DNA of 64,000 nucleotides from Streptomyces sp. NRRL F-2580 (GTDB lineage: Bacteria; Actinomycetota; Actinomycetes; Streptomycetales; Streptomycetaceae), in the NCBI RefSeq assembly GCF_000720115.1, contig NZ_JOIR01000024.1, positions 1 to 64,000 of the forward strand. The letters run 5' to 3'. The translations under genes and the position numbers were made by a program. Shown here piece by piece: positions 53,272 to 61,355 of this stretch. The stretch's first letter is position 1; the number at the start of each line of letters is the position of its first letter. The notes below the pieces were generated by a model, which did not search any database, was not told the DNA's origin, and saw only the letters and a list, made by a program, of their open reading frames with translations.

Positions 53272-53997
53272 TCAGATGTGGTGGCGATGGACGGCGACGG
53301 CGGCGGCCATGTCGTCCGCTTCGAGGGGAACGTCGGCGATCTGCCAGCCCGGCGGGGCGGCCGGCTCCGGTGTCGCGCCGACGTAGTCCTCCGAGAGCGG
53401 CCGCGAGAGACCGGTTCCGATGCCCTTCAGGTAGGCCTCCTTCCGGCACCAGGTGCGGGTGAAGGCCCGTGGCAGCTCGGACCCGGGGAGCTTGCCCAGT
53501 TCGGCGCGCTCGGTGGGGTGCAGGGACCCGACGAGCGGCGCCGCGGCCTCGGCGGTCGCGGTCTTCTCCACGTCCACGCCCACGGGCGTGGCTGCCACGG
53601 CGATGAGTCCCAGGTGCTCGCTGTGGCTCAGGGAGAAGTGCAGGGGATCGCCCGATACGCCCGGCCGGCCGTGCGGTTCGCCGCAGCCCGGGCAGGCCCG
53701 GCGGGTGAACGGCACGGCGGCCGGGGCCACACCGAGGAGACGGCCGAGGACGAGCCGCAGCGCGAAGTGGGTCACCGCGTACGTGTCCCTGTCCTCGCTG
53801 CGGCGGAACCGGGCGGCCCGGGCCCGCTCCTCCTCGCTGAGCACCGCCGCCAGGGCGCCTTCCCACTCCCCCGCCAAGTCCTCGGCGTGCACCAGGAACA
53901 GGGAGGGACAGGGTTCCGGTCCCGCTACCGGGACCGGACCCCCTGACGGCAGTGCGATGGCGTCTCCCGGGGAGAGCCGCACGACGGACGGGATCAC
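53272..53997 (-). CDS. Sfp-type 4'-phosphopantetheinyl transferase
   Basis: A 241-residue enzyme that transfers phosphopantetheine from CoA to carrier proteins. Motifs: ARFRRSEDRDTYAVTHFALR, FSLSHSEHLGLIAVA, the Mg-binding GVDVEKT and FTRTWCRKEAYLKGIGTGLS (WxxKEAxxK). The GTG at 53997 overlaps the NDK-like stop (GTGA), and the sequence upstream of it is not part of the family. It should activate the three carrier domains encoded in this cluster. Confidence 0.92.
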   Translation of the reverse strand: MIPSVVRLSPGDAIALPSGGPVPVAGPEPCPSLFLVHAEDLAGEWEGALAAVLSEEERARAARFRRSEDRDTYAVTHFALRLVLGRLLGVAPAAVPFTRRACPGCGEPHGRPGVSGDPLHFSLSHSEHLGLIAVAATPVGVDVEKTATAEAAAPLVGSLHPTERAELGKLPGSELPRAFTRTWCRKEAYLKGIGTGLSRPLSEDYVGATPEPAAPPGWQIADVPLEADDMAAAVAVHRHHI

Positions 53998-54968
53998 GTC
54001 AGCCAGGAGTCCGGTGCCGGGTTGCCGATCACCTTGATGGCGCCGGGCTCGTCCTCCTGGATGTGGCTGGCGCCCACGATGGCGAGATCCCAGACGTCCA
54101 GCTTGAGTTCGAGCGAGCCGAGGACACTGGCGAACTCCCGCCACGGCAGCAGTTCACCGCGCTCCGCACCCTCCAGCCACGCCCGGATCCGCCCCGCGGG
54201 CTCCGCGAGGTCGGGACGCTCGGCGGCGCGCTCCGCGACCAGCTCGTCGATGCGCCGCGCGGCGGCCGCACGGTCGAGGATGACCCCGCCGAACTCGCCG
54301 GAGTGCAGCACGCGGTCGAGGAGCTCCTCGTCCGCCGGGGACGGGACGCCTTCCGCCAGCCGGCCGAGCAGCCGGTGACGCGGTGCGGGATCCATCAGCA
54401 GGTTCAGCTCGCGGACCAGGTCGGCCGGCTCATCGGCACAGTGGATCATGCTGCACAGCCGGTTGGGCCGCTTCAGGAGGCTGCGCAGGCTGTCCGCGGC
54501 CTGCTGCGAGATGTCCGCCTTCCCCTTGAGCGAGCTGAGGTGGACGGTCGCGGGGACGGCGTGGCTGCCGTGGCTGCGCAGGAGCAGCATCAGGGTGGGG
54601 CCGGCCTGCAGCACGATGTCGTTGACGGCGAGGCGGTCCAGCGAGGCCAGTGTGTGCTGGTGCCGCCAGAGTTCACGGCCCGTGTGCCGGTTGAAGTGGA
54701 ACATCTCGGCGCCGACGACGCTGAAGTCGTGATCGGCGAGGAAGTCCAGGATGACCTTGAGCTTCCCGGTGGCCATGCCGTCGGGCTTGACCAGCATCAG
54801 CGCGGAGCGGTGCAGGACCTCGTCCCGCCGGCCGCCGAAGGCCTCCTGGCACTCGCTCAACCCCTCGCGGAAACAGGTGTCGAGCTCGTAGTGGTACGCC
54901 TTGACCGGCATACGCGTGAGGGTGCTCCAGTTCGTGGGGCCCATGTCGCCTATCACTCTCTCGTTCAT
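53994..54968 (-). CDS. Nucleoside-diphosphate-kinase-like protein, enlarged
   Basis: A 324-residue protein whose residues 55-195 follow the NDK fold: ALMLVKPDGMATGKLKVILD (VKPDG at 60-64), PATVHLSSLKGK, then NRLCSMIHCADEPADLVREL with His176 at the place of the phosphohistidine. True NDKs have NxxHGSDS and about 140 residues; here the motif is degenerate and a C-terminal extension of about 130 residues (RRIDELVAERAAERPDLAEP) is added. It may transfer phosphate or bind nucleotides in the pathway. The start is weak (no good ribosome binding site); 18 bases follow the upstream gene. Confidence 0.7.
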   Translation of the reverse strand: MNERVIGDMGPTNWSTLTRMPVKAYHYELDTCFREGLSECQEAFGGRRDEVLHRSALMLVKPDGMATGKLKVILDFLADHDFSVVGAEMFHFNRHTGRELWRHQHTLASLDRLAVNDIVLQAGPTLMLLLRSHGSHAVPATVHLSSLKGKADISQQAADSLRSLLKRPNRLCSMIHCADEPADLVRELNLLMDPAPRHRLLGRLAEGVPSPADEELLDRVLHSGEFGGVILDRAAAARRIDELVAERAAERPDLAEPAGRIRAWLEGAERGELLPWREFASVLGSLELKLDVWDLAIVGASHIQEDEPGAIKVIGNPAPDSWLT

Positions 54969-54986
54969 GGTGGTGCGGGTCCGGTG

Positions 54987-55931
54987 TCAGCCGTGCAGCA
55001 CTGCTGCCAGGCGTTCGAAATTGCTGTCCAGGTCGGTGGAGAGACCGAACTGGAGGACTGTCATGTCCGAGAGCCGCGCGCGCAGGTCGCTCTCCACCTG
55101 CTCCAGTACGGCGGGGCTGTCCTTGCCCGCCGCGAAGTCGCTGCGGCACAGGTCGAGTACCGCGTCGACCTCCAGTGGCCGGACCGTCTCGTGCTCCCGG
55201 GTCAGGACGAGCAGGGCCCGCGGGCGTACGGCGGACCGCAACCGGCTCTCGTAGACGGCGGGCCATTCGACGCGCTTCTTGTCGCGCGCGGGAACCTGTG
55301 CGGCCGGCGCGTCGGCGAGCTCCGGCCTGCTCTTGATCAGAGCCGGGTCGAGGTAGGCACAGCGGGGGTATCCCCAGAACCGGCCCTCCGTGTCGTCGAT
55401 GTGCCGCATCATGGCGTCCTCGCCGGCGAAGTCCGCGCCCTTGAAGAGGCCCCATGCGGTGAACGTCGACTTGCCGACACCGCTGTCCGCGGTCACCAGG
55501 GCGGCGCGGCCGTCGACGGACAGCGCGCCGGCGTGCAGCCCGTAGTGCCGGTCGGAGCGGAGCGTGAGGACGAGGAAGGCCTTCTCGACGAGCCAGCGGC
55601 CCCACACGACGGGGTCGTCGAGGTCGGAGCGGGCCAGCGTCACCCGTACCGTCCAGCGCCCGGGGGTGATCGCCGCCCGGGAGCTTCCGGTGTCGAGGAC
55701 GACCACGTCCGAGGTGTCCCAGTGCTCCGGGAAGTAGGGCGGCGGCACGGCTTCGCGGTCCGTGTCGGTCAGCTCGATGGACAGGTGCACGGTCTGCGGC
55801 GTCCACGGCGACCGGGTCGCGTCGCCGGTCCGCAGCGGGGCACCGAAGAGCCGGCCCACCACGGCCTCGGCTTCCGGGGGCGCCGTGCAGGCGACCTGGT
55901 ACCCGTAGAACTCGTAAAGGTCTTCTCGCAT
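54987..55931 (-). CDS. HprK-like kinase
   Basis: A 314-residue protein related to the C-terminal domain of HPr kinase/phosphorylase and HprK-related kinases: HYGLHAGALSVDGRAALVTA followed by the P-loop SGVGKSTFTAW (151-157), then FAGEDAMMRHIDDTEGRFWG (general base and metal region) and YPRCAYLDPALIK. The N-terminal 125 residues are a separate beta-rich domain (WTVRVTLARSDLDDP). It is similar throughout to the C-terminal half of the fusion protein at 61356, so the two are paralogues. It probably phosphorylates a small molecule, carrier-bound unit or peptide. It starts 3 bases after the aminopeptidase stop. Confidence 0.75.
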   Translation of the reverse strand: MREDLYEFYGYQVACTAPPEAEAVVGRLFGAPLRTGDATRSPWTPQTVHLSIELTDTDREAVPPPYFPEHWDTSDVVVLDTGSSRAAITPGRWTVRVTLARSDLDDPVVWGRWLVEKAFLVLTLRSDRHYGLHAGALSVDGRAALVTADSGVGKSTFTAWGLFKGADFAGEDAMMRHIDDTEGRFWGYPRCAYLDPALIKSRPELADAPAAQVPARDKKRVEWPAVYESRLRSAVRPRALLVLTREHETVRPLEVDAVLDLCRSDFAAGKDSPAVLEQVESDLRARLSDMTVLQFGLSTDLDSNFERLAAVLHG

Positions 55932-55934
55932 GCG

Positions 55935-58553
55935 CTATCCCCTCCGGGCGCGGTCGGTGGCCTGTGCGCGCAGGGCGCGCCCGGCGTCGTCGTACTGCTC
56001 CAGGATCAGTCGGCGCAGCGCGGGCGGGGCCGCGGCCTGGCGCTCCAGCCAGACTTCGGCCTGGTCGAGCGCGGGGCCGTCCACGACCGCCGGGTAGAGA
56101 CCGAGGACGATCTGCTTGGCCATCTCGTGGCTCCTGGTCTCCCACACGCCGAGGACCGCTTCGAAGTACCGGTCGGTGTACGGCGCCAGCAGCGCGGGGT
56201 CGAGGGTCTCGGCGAAGCCCGCGATGACCGCCCGCTGGAGCTGGTTGGGCAGGTCGCCGCGGTCCACCACGGCCGCCCAGGCGGCTGCCTTGGCCTCCGC
56301 GTCGGGCCGGGCGGCACGGGCCGTCGCCGCGTGGCACTCGCCCGCGGGTGTGGGGTCACGGCGCTGCTCGGCCGCGATGCCGTCCTCGTCGAGGCGTCCG
56401 GCGGCGGCCAGGCGCACCACGATCGCCCAGCGCACCTCGGCGTCCACGGCGAGCCCGGGAACCGGGGTCGCTCCGTCGAGGAGCGCGGCGAGCAGGTCGA
56501 GGTGCGCGTCGGTACGGGCGGCCGTGACGAAGGCCCGCGTCCAGGCGAGTTGGTGGTCACTGCCGGGCTCGGCGGCGCGCAGCCGTTCGAGGGCGGCGGC
56601 CGCCCAGTCGGCCGTGAGGCGCACGCGCTCGGCCGGGTCGGTGAAGTGGTTCAGGGCTTGCAGGACCTGGCGGTGCAGCGACTCCACGACGCCGATGTCG
56701 CTCTCCGAGCCGATCGCCGAGAGCACCAGGCTCAGGTAGTCCCGGGCTGCCAGCTCTCCGTCGCGCGTCATGTCCCACGCCGCGGCCCAGCACAGGGCGC
56801 GGGGCAGCGGGTCGGCGAAGGAGCCGAGGTGCCGCGTCAGAGCGCGCAGGGACACCTCGTCGAAGCGGACCTTGGCATAGCTGAGGTCGTCGTCGTTCAG
56901 CAGCACCACGTCGGGGCGGCGGCGCCCCACCATGTCGGGTACGTCCGTGTACGCGGCGGCGGCGACGTCCAGTTCCGTGCGGTGCGTGCGCCGCAGCCGC
57001 CCGTCCGCGCCGTCCAGCGTGTAGGAGCCCACCGCGATGCGGTGCGGGCGCAGCGTCGCCTCGCCCGGGACGCCGGGCGGCAGGGCCTGTGCCTCCTGGC
57101 GGATGCGGAAGGCGGTGATGATGCCGTCCGCGTCCGTTTCGATCTCGGGCCGCAGCACGTTGATCCCCGCGGTCTCCAGCCACTGCTTCGACCAGGTGCC
57201 CAGGTCGCGCCCGGAGGCCTCCTCCAGTGCCCCCAGCAGGTCCGTCAGCCGCGTGTTGCCGTAGGCGTGAGCGGCGAAGTAGGCGCGTACGCCCTCGAAG
57301 AAGGCGTCCATGCCGACGTACGCGACCAGCTGCTTCAGGACGGAGGCGCCCTTGGCGTAGGTGATGCCGTCGAAGTTGACGAGGACGTCGTCGAGGTCGT
57401 GGATCTCCGCCACGACGGGGTGGGTGGAGGGCAGTTGGTCCTGCCGGTACGCCTTGGCCTTCTGGTGGTTGGCGAACGTCGTCCACGAGTCGGCCCACCG
57501 CGGGTCGGGCCCGAGCGCCTGGCAGGCGAACGAACTGTAGGTGGCGAAGGACTCGTTGAGCCAGAGATCGCTCCACCACGCCATGGTGACCAGATCGCCG
57601 AACCACATGTGGCTGAGCTCGTGGAGGATCGTCGCGGCCCGCTTGCGGTGGGCCGCTTCGGTGGCCCGCGAACGGAAGACGTACTTCTCGTGGAACGTGA
57701 CGGCGGCCGCGTTCTCCATGGCCCCCGCGTTGAAGCCCGGGACGAAGATCTGGTCGTACTTCTCGAAGGGGTAGGGGTGGCCGAACCGGTCCTCGAACCA
57801 GTCGAAACCCTGCCGCGTCACCGCGAAGATCTCGTCGGGGTCGAGGTGTTCGGCCAGGCTCTTCCTGCAGTACAGGCCGAGCGGGATGGTGCGCTCGCCG
57901 CGCCGGTGCTCCGCCCGCACGGCGTGGTAGGGGCCGGCCACGAGGGAGACGACATACGTGGAGAGCCTGGGTGTGCGCCCGAACGACCACACCGTGGCGG
58001 CGCCTTGGCGTCCGTCCCCGTGCTCTTCGGTGGCCTCCGCGACGGTGACGGCGGCCGAGTTGGAGACCACCGTCCAGTCAGCGGGCGCGGTCACGGTGAA
58101 GCTGAACTCCGCCTTCAGATCGGGCTGGTCGAAGCAGGCGAAGACCCGCCGGGCGTCCGCGACCTCGAACTGGGAGTAGAGGTAGATGTTGCCGTCGACC
58201 GGGTCGGTGAAGCGGTGCAGCCCTTCGCCGGTGTTCGTGTACGCACAGTCCGCCACCACCCGCACCTCGTTGCGGCCGGCGACGAGGTGCGAGAGCTCGA
58301 TCCGGGAGTCCCGGAAGACCCGGTCCGCGGCCAGGGCACGGCCGTTGACCACGACCTCCCGCACCCGGGGGGCCCGCAGGTCGAGGAAGACCGGCGCGTC
58401 CGAGTCCGCGCAGTCGAAGCCGATCTCCGTGACCGACGGGAAGGTGTCGGAGCCGGCGGCCTCACGCAGGTCGAGCGTGATGTCGTACGTGTCCACGGTG
58501 ACCGCGTGAGAGCGGTGTTCGGCCTCCTGGGCCGTCAGGTTCGTCCCGGGCAT
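55935..58553 (-). CDS. M1 family aminopeptidase (PepN-like)
   Basis: An 872-residue gluzincin aminopeptidase. GAMEN (277-281) binds the peptide N-terminus; HELSHMWFGD (from 311) and NESFATY (Glu334) provide the zinc ligands and catalytic Glu. The C-terminal ERAP1-like helical domain fills residues 550-870. All catalytic residues are present. No signal peptide, so cytoplasmic. It sits in the middle of the operon, 3 bases from both neighbours. A housekeeping pepN is normally elsewhere; a copy here suggests product maturation or a resistant target. Confidence 0.93.
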   Translation of the reverse strand: MPGTNLTAQEAEHRSHAVTVDTYDITLDLREAAGSDTFPSVTEIGFDCADSDAPVFLDLRAPRVREVVVNGRALAADRVFRDSRIELSHLVAGRNEVRVVADCAYTNTGEGLHRFTDPVDGNIYLYSQFEVADARRVFACFDQPDLKAEFSFTVTAPADWTVVSNSAAVTVAEATEEHGDGRQGAATVWSFGRTPRLSTYVVSLVAGPYHAVRAEHRRGERTIPLGLYCRKSLAEHLDPDEIFAVTRQGFDWFEDRFGHPYPFEKYDQIFVPGFNAGAMENAAAVTFHEKYVFRSRATEAAHRKRAATILHELSHMWFGDLVTMAWWSDLWLNESFATYSSFACQALGPDPRWADSWTTFANHQKAKAYRQDQLPSTHPVVAEIHDLDDVLVNFDGITYAKGASVLKQLVAYVGMDAFFEGVRAYFAAHAYGNTRLTDLLGALEEASGRDLGTWSKQWLETAGINVLRPEIETDADGIITAFRIRQEAQALPPGVPGEATLRPHRIAVGSYTLDGADGRLRRTHRTELDVAAAAYTDVPDMVGRRRPDVVLLNDDDLSYAKVRFDEVSLRALTRHLGSFADPLPRALCWAAAWDMTRDGELAARDYLSLVLSAIGSESDIGVVESLHRQVLQALNHFTDPAERVRLTADWAAAALERLRAAEPGSDHQLAWTRAFVTAARTDAHLDLLAALLDGATPVPGLAVDAEVRWAIVVRLAAAGRLDEDGIAAEQRRDPTPAGECHAATARAARPDAEAKAAAWAAVVDRGDLPNQLQRAVIAGFAETLDPALLAPYTDRYFEAVLGVWETRSHEMAKQIVLGLYPAVVDGPALDQAEVWLERQAAAPPALRRLILEQYDDAGRALRAQATDRARRG

Positions 58554-58556
58554 GCT

Positions 58557-59294
58557 TCAGGCGTCCCCGCCGGTGAGGAGCCGGGACCGCAGCCGGTCGA
58601 CCGTGGCGTCCGTGAGCTGGACCCGGTCCTTGAGGTAGCCGTGTACGGATCCGTAGCGGGATTCGAGGTCGGCCAGGACCAGCTCCATGATCTCCGCGGG
58701 GGCGCGTCCGTAGCCCGGCCACTTCATGACCCGGTCGGGGTTGGCGGTGTGCCAGTCCGCGAGCAGGCGCTCCGTGGCCAGCTCCGTCAGCTCGAAGTCC
58801 GCGAGCACGTCCTCGCGGTCCACTCCGAGCAGGGTGAGGACGAACACCCCGATGAGCCCGGTGCGGTCCTTGCCCGAGGTGCAGTGGAAGACGACCGGGC
58901 CGGGGGCCCCGGCGATCTGCTCCAGGACCTGCCGGATCTCCTCGGCCCCGTCCTCGGTGACCTCGGCGAAGCGGTCGGCGAGGTAGCGCCACGGGTCGAC
59001 GTCGGGGGAGATCTCCGCCTGGTCGTACGGCTGGTGCTCGATGCTCAGGTTGACGTAGTGGAAGCGCTCGGCCTCGGGCACCCGGCCCTTGGCCTCGATC
59101 TCCCAGGGATAGCGCAGGTCGATGACGGTCTGCACGCCGAGCTCCAGGAAGCGCTCCCAGTCGGCCCCCTGCAGCTTGCCGAGCGAGTCGGCCCGGTACA
59201 GCGTCTGCCAGGCGACGGTCCTGCCGTCGGCCGAGCGGTAGCCGCCCAGGTCACGGAAGTTGTGCAGTCGCTCGAACGCAACGTGCCGGTTCAT
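58557..59294 (-). CDS. Tyrosine-protein phosphatase-type enzyme (CX5R)
   Basis: A 245-residue phosphatase: HNFRDLGGYRSADGRTVAWQ and YRADSLGKL at the N-terminus, VQTVIDLRYPWEIEAKG, then the P-loop VVFHCTSGKDRTGLIGVFVL with Cys and Arg. This is the dual-specificity/lipid-phosphatase-like Y_phosphatase3 family, which acts on phosphotyrosine, phosphoinositides or small phosphoesters. ATG overlaps the CYTH gene stop (ATGA). In this cluster it may remove the phosphate put on by the HprK-like kinases. Confidence 0.9.
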   Translation of the reverse strand: MNRHVAFERLHNFRDLGGYRSADGRTVAWQTLYRADSLGKLQGADWERFLELGVQTVIDLRYPWEIEAKGRVPEAERFHYVNLSIEHQPYDQAEISPDVDPWRYLADRFAEVTEDGAEEIRQVLEQIAGAPGPVVFHCTSGKDRTGLIGVFVLTLLGVDREDVLADFELTELATERLLADWHTANPDRVMKWPGYGRAPAEIMELVLADLESRYGSVHGYLKDRVQLTDATVDRLRSRLLTGGDA

Positions 59295-59794
59295 CGGGTC
59301 TCTCCTTGTTCGTCGGGCACCGCTCGTGCCGAAGCCGCGAGTACACGGTTGCTCCAGGCCGGACTGCCGGTCACTTCCTCGCCGAACCAGTCGGGCGGCT
59401 CGAAGCTCCTGGCCTCCTCCAGAGTGTCGAACTCGACCTCGACCACGCGCAGTCCGGCCAGGGCCCCGTCGTACTCGTCGACGGTCGCCACGTGGTGCTC
59501 CAGGGGAACGTTCCAGCGGTACTTGCTCAGGCAGTCGCCTCCGGCCAGATCCCAGAGCTGCGTGAAGACCGCGTCGTCGATCTCGAACTCGACTTCCTGG
59601 CGCACCATGGCACCCGAAGCGGCGTCGAAGGTCTTCACCGTCATGACGCGGGCGTCCCGCTTGGACCTGACCCGGAACTCCACGGGGGCGCCCTGGGGCG
59701 ACAGATAGGCCTGGCGCAGCTGCTCCCCGGTCGTACCCGGGGGCACCCGCCAACCGTCCGCCACCGTGAACTTGCGCTCGATCTCCAGACTCAT
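59291..59794 (-). CDS. CYTH domain protein
   Basis: A 167-residue triphosphate-tunnel protein: it starts MSLEIERKFTVADGW, containing the ExExK motif (E4, E6, K8), and has EFRVRSKRDARVMTVK, SKYRWNVPL, and VVEVEFDTLEEA as later tunnel strands. CYTH proteins hydrolyse inorganic triphosphate, thiamine triphosphate or bind nucleotides. It overlaps both neighbours by four bases (ATGA at each end), so it is made together with the adenylation enzyme and the phosphatase. Pathway role unknown. Confidence 0.88.
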   Translation of the reverse strand: MSLEIERKFTVADGWRVPPGTTGEQLRQAYLSPQGAPVEFRVRSKRDARVMTVKTFDAASGAMVRQEVEFEIDDAVFTQLWDLAGGDCLSKYRWNVPLEHHVATVDEYDGALAGLRVVEVEFDTLEEARSFEPPDWFGEEVTGSPAWSNRVLAASARAVPDEQGETR

Positions 59795-61344
59795 CGCACA
59801 ACCACCCGCAGCGCGCTGTCGGTGGCGAGCCGCGCCCGGTCGAGCTTCCCCGACGGGGCGAGCGGCATCTCCGAGACCACCACGAGCCGGTTGGGCAGCA
59901 TGTGCGCGGGCAGCCGCGTGCGGCACGCCTCGCGCAGCTGCGCGGTGAGCTGCTCGGTCGCCGTCCGGTCCGGGGCGAGGGCCACATAGGCGACGAGGAG
60001 CGACTCGCCGCCCGCGGTCTCCTCGGTCAGGACGACCGCGTCGAGGACGTCGGACTCGGCGCGCAGGGCCGCCTCCACCTCGCCGAGTTCGACGCGGAAC
60101 CCGCGCAGGCTGATCTGCCGGTCGTTGCGGCCGAGGTACTCGTACGTGCCGTCGGGCAGCCGCCGGGCGACATCACCCGTGCGGTACCAGGTGCGCGTCT
60201 CGTCGTCGCCGGCCAGCTTGAGCCGGGGGAACCGCTCCGCCGTCAGGTCCGGCTGCCGGAAGTATCCGTCGGCGAGCCCCAGGCCCGCGATGTACACCTC
60301 GCCCGGCTCGCCCTCGGGCGCCGGCTGCCCCTCCGGGGTCAGCACGGCCATCCGGTGGTGCGCCAGCGGCTCACCGATCCAGGTGCCGGAACCGTCGGAC
60401 GCCACCCGGTCCTCGGTGAGCGCGCCGAAGGTGGTGTGCACGGTCGTCTCGGTGATGCCGTACATGTTGACCAACGTCTCGGCTCCCGGACGCAGTTGCA
60501 TCCACCGGCGCACCGACATGGGGTCCAGCTGCTCGCCGCCGAAGACCACGTAGCGCAGGGAGAGCGGGACGGGAGCGCGCTCGTACGCCTTCGGCATGTA
60601 CTTGAAGAAGCTCGGGACCGCGTTGAGCACCGTGACCCGTTGCTCGGCGAGGAGTTCGAGGAACGCCGCGGGACGACGGGCGGTCTCCGGCGGCACGATC
60701 ACGAGCCGCCCGCCGAACAGCAGGCTGCCCCAGATCTCCCATACGGAGAAGTCGAAGCTGTAGCTGAAGTACTGCGTCCACGTGTCGTCGGGACCGAACT
60801 CGAACGGGCCGTCCGAGCAGGACCTGAACAGTTCGAGGACCGCGCTCTCGGGGACGGCCACCCCCTTGGGCTGCCCCGTCGACCCCGACGTGTAGATCAC
60901 GTAGACCGGGGTGCCCTCGGGCCTCGGCAGGGGTTCGGCGGATGCGGCCGCGTCACCGTCCGAGCGCACCACCCGGTCGAAACCGGCGGGCAGCGCGGCG
61001 TTGTCCGGCGCCGAGATCACCGCGCGCACGCCGCTGTTCCGCACCATGAAGGCGAGCCGGTCCGCCGGGTACGAGGGGTCCAGCGGAACGTAGCCGCAGC
61101 CGTGACCGAGGATGCCGAGGATCGCCGCGACGACTTCCCAGCCTCGTTCGAGGCTGATGCCCACCAGGTCCCCGGGTCGTACGCCGTGGAGCGCGAGGCC
61201 GGCGCGGTACTCCCGGGCCGCGGTCTCGAGTTCGCGGTATGTGATGTCGAGCGGGCCGTCCGTGATCGCCACGGTGTCGGGGCGCTGGGCGGCCTGCCCG
61301 GCGAACACCTCGTAGAGGGAGGTGGCCTGCTTCAGCTCGTGCAT
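59791..61344 (-). CDS. Free-standing NRPS adenylation domain
   Basis: A 517-residue adenylation enzyme without carrier domain: VYVIYTSGSTGQPKGVAVPE (A3), SYSFDFSVWEIWGSLLFGGR (A4), NMYGITETTVHTTF (A5), WYRTGDVARRL (A7), FRVELGEVEAALRAESDVLD (A8) and SGKLDRARL (A10 Lys). Pocket residues read by eye as D-F-W-N-V-G-M-V-H-K, nearly the classic threonine code. It must load a carrier in trans, perhaps the discrete carrier protein at 42929. The FkbH-kinase gene stop is 11 bases upstream. Confidence 0.92.
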   Translation of the reverse strand: MHELKQATSLYEVFAGQAAQRPDTVAITDGPLDITYRELETAAREYRAGLALHGVRPGDLVGISLERGWEVVAAILGILGHGCGYVPLDPSYPADRLAFMVRNSGVRAVISAPDNAALPAGFDRVVRSDGDAAASAEPLPRPEGTPVYVIYTSGSTGQPKGVAVPESAVLELFRSCSDGPFEFGPDDTWTQYFSYSFDFSVWEIWGSLLFGGRLVIVPPETARRPAAFLELLAEQRVTVLNAVPSFFKYMPKAYERAPVPLSLRYVVFGGEQLDPMSVRRWMQLRPGAETLVNMYGITETTVHTTFGALTEDRVASDGSGTWIGEPLAHHRMAVLTPEGQPAPEGEPGEVYIAGLGLADGYFRQPDLTAERFPRLKLAGDDETRTWYRTGDVARRLPDGTYEYLGRNDRQISLRGFRVELGEVEAALRAESDVLDAVVLTEETAGGESLLVAYVALAPDRTATEQLTAQLREACRTRLPAHMLPNRLVVVSEMPLAPSGKLDRARLATDSALRVVVR

Positions 61345-61355
61345 GGTTCTCCTGG

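Noticed and set aside
53952..59708. A 1918-codon open frame on the plus strand opposite the cluster operon
   Set aside because: It is the antisense of real genes (PepN, kinase, phosphatase, NDK-like) with all their motifs on the other strand; in DNA this G/C-rich, antisense frames stay open by codon bias.
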